Assembly: GCA_023700885.1 (NCBI GenBank)
Contig: JAMPYA010000084.1
Coordinates: 1-8,601, forward strand
Direction: 5' to 3'
From: Flavobacteriaceae bacterium
GTDB lineage: Bacteria; Bacteroidota; Bacteroidia; Flavobacteriales; Flavobacteriaceae
DNA: 8,601 nucleotides
Of this stretch, positions 4,792-8,601 are shown in pieces; the first letter of the stretch is position 1; the number at the start of each line of letters is the position of its first letter. The notes under the pieces are model-generated. The model was not told the DNA's origin and ran no database searches. It worked only from the letters and a program-made list of their open reading frames with translations. Both the position numbers and the translations under genes were made by a program.

Positions 4792-6423
4792 ATGGCAAAA
4801 GATATAAAATTTGATATTGAAGCTCGCGACGGAATTAAGCGTGGCGTAGACGCTTTAGCAAATGCAGTTAAAGTAACTTTAGGACCAAAAGGAAGAAATG
4901 TAATTATTTCAAAACCATTTGGAGGTCCAACAATCACTAAAGATGGTGTTACAGTTGCAAAAGAAATTGAGTTAAAAGATCCACTTGAAAATATGGGCGC
5001 TCAAATGGTTAAAGAAGTTGCTTCAAAAACCAACGATTTAGCTGGAGATGGAACAACAACAGCTACTGTTTTAGCACAAGCTATTGTTAAAGAAGGATTG
5101 AAAAACGTCGCTGCAGGAGCCAATCCGATGGACTTAAAACGCGGTATTGACATCGCAGTTGCAGAAGTTGTAAAAGACTTACAAAAACAATCACAAGAAG
5201 TTGGAAACAACTCTGAAAAAATAAAACAAGTAGCTTCTATTTCTGCCAATAATGATGATTCAATTGGCGACTTAATTGCTCAAGCTTTTGAAAAAGTAGG
5301 AAAAGAAGGTGTTATTACTGTTGAAGAAGCAAAAGGAACAGACACTTATGTAGATATTGTAGAAGGAATGCAATTTGACCGAGGTTATTTATCTCCCTAT
5401 TTTGTAACAAATGCAGATAAAATGATTGTTGATTTAGACAATCCTTATATCTTACTATACGAGAAAAAAATCAGCTCACTAAAAGAATTACTTCCAATAT
5501 TAGAGCCAGTGGCTCAAAGCGGAAAACCTTTACTAATCATTGCAGAAGATGTTGATGGTGAAGCTTTAGCAACACTAGTAATGAATAAATTACGTGGTGC
5601 ATTAAAAATATCAGCAGTAAAAGCTCCAGGATTTGGTGACCGCAGAAAAGCAATGTTAGAAGATATTGCTGTATTGACTGGTGGAGAAGTTATTTCTGAA
5701 GAAAGAGGATTTTCTCTAGAAACAGCAACGCTTAATATGTTAGGTACTGCAGAACGAATTACCATCGACAAAGACAATACAACAATTGTTAACGGAGCTG
5801 GAAAACATGAAGATATTAAATTAAGAGTTAATCAAATTAAATCTCAAATTGAAACTACAACTTCTGATTATGACAAAGAAAAATTGCAAGAACGTTTAGC
5901 AAAATTAGCTGGAGGAGTTGCCGTTTTATACGTTGGAGCACCAAGTGAGGTTGAAATGAAAGAGAAAAAAGACAGAGTTGATGATGCACTACATGCTACT
6001 AGAGCTGCAGTCGAAGAAGGAATTATTCCTGGCGGTGGTGTTGCTTTTGTTAGAGCTAAAAGTGCTTTAAAATCATTAAAATCTAACAATGCTGATGAAA
6101 AAACTGGATTTAATATCATTGAAAGAGCTATTGAAGAACCGCTACGTCAAATTGTAGAAAATGCCGGTGGTGAAGGCTCTGTAGTTGTAGCTAAAGTTAT
6201 TGAGGGTAAAGGTGATTTTGGCTACAATGCCAAAACTGATGAATATGTTAATATGTTAAAAGCCGGAATTATTGACCCAACTAAAGTAACTAGAATCGCT
6301 TTAGAAAATGCAGCTTCGGTTGCTGGAATGATTTTAACAACTGCATGTGCTTTAATCGATATTAAAGAAGAATCTCCGGCAGGAATGTCAAATATGGGCG
6401 GCGGAATGCCCGGAATGATGTAA
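4792..6423 (+). CDS. groEL: Chaperonin GroEL (Hsp60)
   Basis: ATP-driven tetradecameric folding chamber of the cytosol. The 543-residue length and the sequence are canonical throughout: VTLGPKGRNV with the nucleotide-binding loop (28-37), GDGTTTATVLA (85-95), FDRGYLSPYF at the start of the apical domain (195-204), the apical region VKAPGFGDRRKAML (276-289), and VDDALHATRAAVEEG (396-410), in which Asp398 matches the catalytic aspartate of E. coli GroEL. GIIPGGGVA follows. The C-terminus is the usual Gly/Met-rich tail, MSNMGGGMPGMM. The ATG at 4792 lies in an A-rich context (ACTAAAAAATTATGG). It follows groES by 117 bp containing repeats; transcription is presumably from the groES promoter, perhaps with an internal one. 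The downstream neighbour is convergent and ends 33 bases away. Confidence 0.99.
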   Translation: MAKDIKFDIEARDGIKRGVDALANAVKVTLGPKGRNVIISKPFGGPTITKDGVTVAKEIELKDPLENMGAQMVKEVASKTNDLAGDGTTTATVLAQAIVKEGLKNVAAGANPMDLKRGIDIAVAEVVKDLQKQSQEVGNNSEKIKQVASISANNDDSIGDLIAQAFEKVGKEGVITVEEAKGTDTYVDIVEGMQFDRGYLSPYFVTNADKMIVDLDNPYILLYEKKISSLKELLPILEPVAQSGKPLLIIAEDVDGEALATLVMNKLRGALKISAVKAPGFGDRRKAMLEDIAVLTGGEVISEERGFSLETATLNMLGTAERITIDKDNTTIVNGAGKHEDIKLRVNQIKSQIETTTSDYDKEKLQERLAKLAGGVAVLYVGAPSEVEMKEKKDRVDDALHATRAAVEEGIIPGGGVAFVRAKSALKSLKSNNADEKTGFNIIERAIEEPLRQIVENAGGEGSVVVAKVIEGKGDFGYNAKTDEYVNMLKAGIIDPTKVTRIALENAASVAGMILTTACALIDIKEESPAGMSNMGGGMPGMM

Positions 6424-6447
6424 AAAAACTTTACCTTTTCAATAAAG

Positions 6448-6471
6448 AACCACGCTTAATGCGTGGTTTTT
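6448..6471. terminator. Shared hairpin terminator between groEL and hisIE
   Basis: AACCACGC (6448-6455) and GCGTGGTT (6461-6468) form a perfect 8-bp stem with a 5-base loop, TTAAT, and a T-run continues to 6471 on the plus strand, giving a good groEL terminator. Read on the minus strand, the same stem follows the his operon but is trailed only by CTTTATT, a weaker T-tract. The hisIE stop codon (complement of 6456-6458) is inside the loop. Confidence 0.85.
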
Positions 6472-7049
6472 CTTGATTTCAAAACATTTTCAATTTCCTT
6501 TAATTTAAAGTTTTTAGCTTTTAACAAAATTAAGAAGTGATAGAGCAAATCTGCGGCTTCATTTTTAAATAAACTTTCATCATTATCTTTAGCTTCAATA
6601 ATCAATTCAACTGCTTCTTCTCCAACTTTTTGAGCAATTTTGTTGATACCGCTTTTAAAGAGCTTATTGGTATAAGAACCTTGTTCATCATCATCTATTC
6701 TGTTAGCAATAGTTTGTTCCAGCTCATACAAAAAACCTTTAGAAGTTTCTTCTTTAAAACATGAAGTTGAACCTGTGTGGCACGTCGGGCCTTTAGGAAT
6801 AGCTTTAATTAAAACAGTGTCATTGTCACAATCAATTTTCAAGTCGTTAACTATTAGAAAGTTGCCAGATTCTTCTCCTTTAGTCCAAAGTCTGTTTTTA
6901 CTTCTACTAAAGAAAGTTACTTTACCTTCTTTTATCGTTTTTTCATAAGCTTCTTTGTTCATATAGCCCAGCATCAATACTTGTAAAGTTAATTCATGCT
7001 GAATAATAACCGGAACTAATTCGTTTCCTTTGGTAAAATTTATTTGCAT
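6456..7049 (-). CDS. hisIE: Bifunctional phosphoribosyl-AMP cyclohydrolase / phosphoribosyl-ATP pyrophosphatase HisIE
   Basis: Catalyses steps 2 and 3 of histidine synthesis: PR-ATP to PR-AMP (HisE part), then ring opening to ProFAR (HisI part). The 197 residues hold HisI first (about 1-105), with VLMLGYMNKEAY, FFSRSKNRLWTKGEESGN, and the metal site DCDND (73-77) plus Cys90 and Cys97 in KGPTCHTGSTSCF. The expected three Zn cysteines (74, 90, 97) and Mg aspartates (73, 75, 77) are all present. The HisE part (about 106-197) has LYELEQTIANRI, KVGEEAVELIIEAK (141-154) and EAADLLYHFLILL (164-176), the acidic helices that bind Mg-pyrophosphate. It is the last gene of the operon, and its start overlaps the hisF end by 10 bp. 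The final codons, RKTTH and the stop, are drawn from the shared terminator hairpin. Confidence 0.97.
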   Translation of the reverse strand: MQINFTKGNELVPVIIQHELTLQVLMLGYMNKEAYEKTIKEGKVTFFSRSKNRLWTKGEESGNFLIVNDLKIDCDNDTVLIKAIPKGPTCHTGSTSCFKEETSKGFLYELEQTIANRIDDDEQGSYTNKLFKSGINKIAQKVGEEAVELIIEAKDNDESLFKNEAADLLYHFLILLKAKNFKLKEIENVLKSRKTTH

Positions 7050-7798
7050 CTTACTGAAATTTTTTCTGTTCTTAAATAATCTTTTAAATCGGGTATTGAT
7101 AGCACTCCAAAATGAAAAATACTTGCTGCCAAACCACCTGTGGCCAATGTTTTTTCAAATACTTCTTTAAAGTGATCTTTTGTACCGGCACCACCAGAGG
7201 CAATGATGGGAATATTAACTGCTTTACTCACTTTATTTGTAATATCGATGGCAAAACCAGTTTTAGTACCATCATTATTCATAGAGGTAAGTAGAATTTC
7301 ACCGGCACCCAGTTGCTCAACTTTTTTTGCCCATTCAACTGCTTTTAATGAAGTTGATGTTCTACCTCCATTTACAAAAACTTTCCATTCATTATTTTCA
7401 AATTTAGTATCGATGGCAATAACCACGCACTGACTCCCAAACTGATTTGCAATTTCGGTGATTAAGGTCGGCGTTTTAACTGCCGATGAATTAAGGCTCA
7501 CTTTATCTGCACCCGCTTTAATGAGATTAGATACATCTTCAATAGAGCTTATTCCTCCTCCTACCGTAAAAGGTATGTTTATTTCCAAAGCTATTTGTTT
7601 AACTAATGTAATAAGTGTTTTTCTATTCTCAACGGTAGCCGTTATATCTAGAAATACCAATTCATCCGCTCCTTGCTCAACATATTTTTTAGCTAATTCT
7701 ATAGGATCTCCGGCATCACGCAATTCAATAAAATTGATTCCCTTTACAGTTCGCCCGTCCTTAATATCTAAGCATGGTATTATTCTCTTTTTTAACAT
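7040..7798 (-). CDS. hisF: Imidazole glycerol phosphate synthase cyclase subunit HisF
   Basis: Beta/alpha-barrel subunit that uses ammonia delivered by HisH to convert PRFAR to imidazole glycerol phosphate and AICAR. At 252 residues it has the normal length. The two catalytic aspartates fall at the textbook positions: Asp11 in PCLDIKDGRTVKG and Asp130 in VVIAIDTKFENNEWKVFVNGGR. Phosphate-binding turns are seen in PFTVGGGI (76-83) and IIASGGAG (198-205), and a conserved LLTSMNNDGTKTGFAID lies at 169-185. Its ATG overlaps the hisA stop by 7 bp (ATGTTAA) and its end overlaps hisIE by 10 bp, so translation is coupled on both sides. No residue looks degraded. Confidence 0.98.
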   Translation of the reverse strand: MLKKRIIPCLDIKDGRTVKGINFIELRDAGDPIELAKKYVEQGADELVFLDITATVENRKTLITLVKQIALEINIPFTVGGGISSIEDVSNLIKAGADKVSLNSSAVKTPTLITEIANQFGSQCVVIAIDTKFENNEWKVFVNGGRTSTSLKAVEWAKKVEQLGAGEILLTSMNNDGTKTGFAIDITNKVSKAVNIPIIASGGAGTKDHFKEVFEKTLATGGLAASIFHFGVLSIPDLKDYLRTEKISVRCK

Positions 7799-8505
7799 AG
7801 CTTTTGTAGTTCTTTTAAAGTAATGTTTCCTTCATAAAGAGCTTTTCCAATGATGACTCCTTCACAACCAATCTCTTTTAGTAGTTCGATATCTTTAATT
7901 GAAGAAACGCCTCCGCTTGCTATTAAATTTACTTTTGATTGAGATAAAATATCGACATATAACTCGTTTGAAGTTCCTTGTAACATACCGTCTTTAGCTA
8001 TATCGGTACAGATAACTTGCCGAATGCCTTTTGTTTCATAATTCTTTATAAAATCAATTACATCTAGTTCAGCGTTTTCTAACCAAGCATGAGTCGCAAT
8101 TTTTCTATTATAGCAATCTGCTCCTAATATTATTTTGTTGGAACCATATTTAGTTAACCATTTTAAAAATAGATCAGGGTTATTTACGGCAATACTACCA
8201 CCGGTAATTTGATAGGCGCCGCAATCAAAAGCGATTTCTAGATCTTCATCCGATCTTAATCCTCCGCCAAAATCAATTTTTAAGCTTGTTTTAGACGTAA
8301 TTAAATCCAATACTTTATAATTTACGATGTGTTTTGATTTTGCCCCATCTAAATCCACCAAGTGTAAATATTGTATTCCGTTTGCCTCAAATTCTTTGGC
8401 TACTTCTAAAGGGTTTTCATTATACACTTTTTTGGTGTTGTAATCTCCTTTCGATAGTCTGACACATTTGCCATCTATGATATCTATTGCGGGTATTAGT
8501 CTCAT
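7792..8505 (-). CDS. hisA: ProFAR isomerase HisA
   Basis: Phosphoribosylformimino-5-aminoimidazole carboxamide ribotide isomerase, an Amadori-type rearrangement that makes PRFAR, the substrate of HisF. The 237-residue beta/alpha barrel has the catalytic pair Asp8 (IPAIDIIDGKCVRL) and Asp130 (IILGADCYN), with Trp141 nearby. Phosphate-binding turns are at IDFGGGLRSDED (77-88) and LIASGGVSS (194-202), and TDIAKDGMLQGT (167-178) is typical of the family. The gene starts in an ATGA overlap with the hisH stop (8502-8505) and ends 7 bp inside hisF. TrpF/PriA-type dual function is not suggested, since the gene sits in a dedicated his operon. Confidence 0.97.
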   Translation of the reverse strand: MRLIPAIDIIDGKCVRLSKGDYNTKKVYNENPLEVAKEFEANGIQYLHLVDLDGAKSKHIVNYKVLDLITSKTSLKIDFGGGLRSDEDLEIAFDCGAYQITGGSIAVNNPDLFLKWLTKYGSNKIILGADCYNRKIATHAWLENAELDVIDFIKNYETKGIRQVICTDIAKDGMLQGTSNELYVDILSQSKVNLIASGGVSSIKDIELLKEIGCEGVIIGKALYEGNITLKELQKLC

Positions 8506-8601
8506 AATTCTAAAAAGTTTAATAGGATTTGCTCACCGATATCGGCTGATTTTTCTGGATGAAATTGGGTGGCATAATAATTGTCTTTTTGCATAGCTGC
8601 A
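8502..8601 (-). CDS. hisH: C-terminal end of imidazole glycerol phosphate synthase glutaminase subunit HisH, truncated by the window edge
   Basis: Only the last 32 codons are in the window, read from 8600 downward on the minus strand. They translate to AAMQKDNYYATQFHPEKSADIGEQILLNFLEL and a TGA stop. ATQFHPEKS carries the His and Glu of the class I glutamine amidotransferase triad (codons at 8561-8559 and 8555-8553); the nucleophilic Cys lies outside. HisH releases ammonia from glutamine and passes it to HisF, encoded two genes downstream. The stop overlaps the hisA start by 4 bp (ATGA). The fragment is too short to appear as a normal ORF but the match is specific. Confidence 0.93.
   Translation of the reverse strand, partial: AAMQKDNYYATQFHPEKSADIGEQILLNFLEL

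Noticed and set aside
5001..6119. Minus-strand open frames within groEL
   Set aside because: They are shadows of the strongly conserved groEL frame, with Ser/Ala/Pro-rich composition typical of antisense reading.
7112..7823. Three plus-strand open frames opposite hisF
   Set aside because: They are antisense to a fully conserved hisF with both catalytic aspartates; their translations resemble no family and have no promoter or leader.
1..8601. A novel defence, mobile or secondary-metabolite system, CRISPR array, tRNA or rRNA
   Set aside because: All coding capacity is taken by recognisable housekeeping genes plus one conserved unknown; no regularly spaced direct repeats, transposase, integrase or RNA gene sequence is visible.

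Overview
The window (about 8.6 kb, low GC, A/T-rich spacers, weak or absent Shine-Dalgarno sequences) looks like core chromosome of a Bacteroidota bacterium, probably Flavobacteriia or a close relative. The grounds are the order miaB, sigma-54-type AAA+ regulator, lptE, TPR protein, secG, groES, groEL, which I recall as a recurring arrangement in that phylum; the way the proteins read; and a promoter upstream of lptE that fits the Bacteroidota TTG-N20-TAnnTTTG pattern rather than the enterobacterial one.

Plus strand, 1-6423: the truncated tRNA-modifying enzyme gene miaB is followed by a 141-bp spacer made of small repeats. Next comes a sigma-54-type activator without a receiver domain. A tightly packed envelope group follows: the LptE-like lipoprotein, a TPR-tailed protein of unknown function, and SecG, joined by 7-bp and 4-bp overlaps. 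A strong intrinsic terminator closes this group. The chaperonin pair groES and groEL follows, with a repeat-rich 117-bp spacer between the two genes.

Minus strand, 8601-6456: the distal half of a histidine operon, in the order hisH (C-terminal end only), hisA, hisF, hisIE. The genes overlap by 4, 7 and 10 bp, so they are almost certainly one translationally coupled transcript. Together they make the glutaminase/cyclase pair HisH-HisF, the isomerase HisA and the bifunctional HisIE. The his operon converges on groEL, and one hairpin sits at the junction with the hisIE stop codon in its loop.

No mobile element, CRISPR array, tRNA, rRNA, phage gene or defence system is visible. The coding content is ordinary housekeeping. 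The points that merit a second look are in the spacers: two unrelated spacers with the same modular repeat layout, a terminator with a competing alternative fold ahead of groES, a clean Bacteroidota promoter that decides the lptE start, and the groEL/hisIE shared hairpin. No stretch longer than 300 bases lacks a gene.
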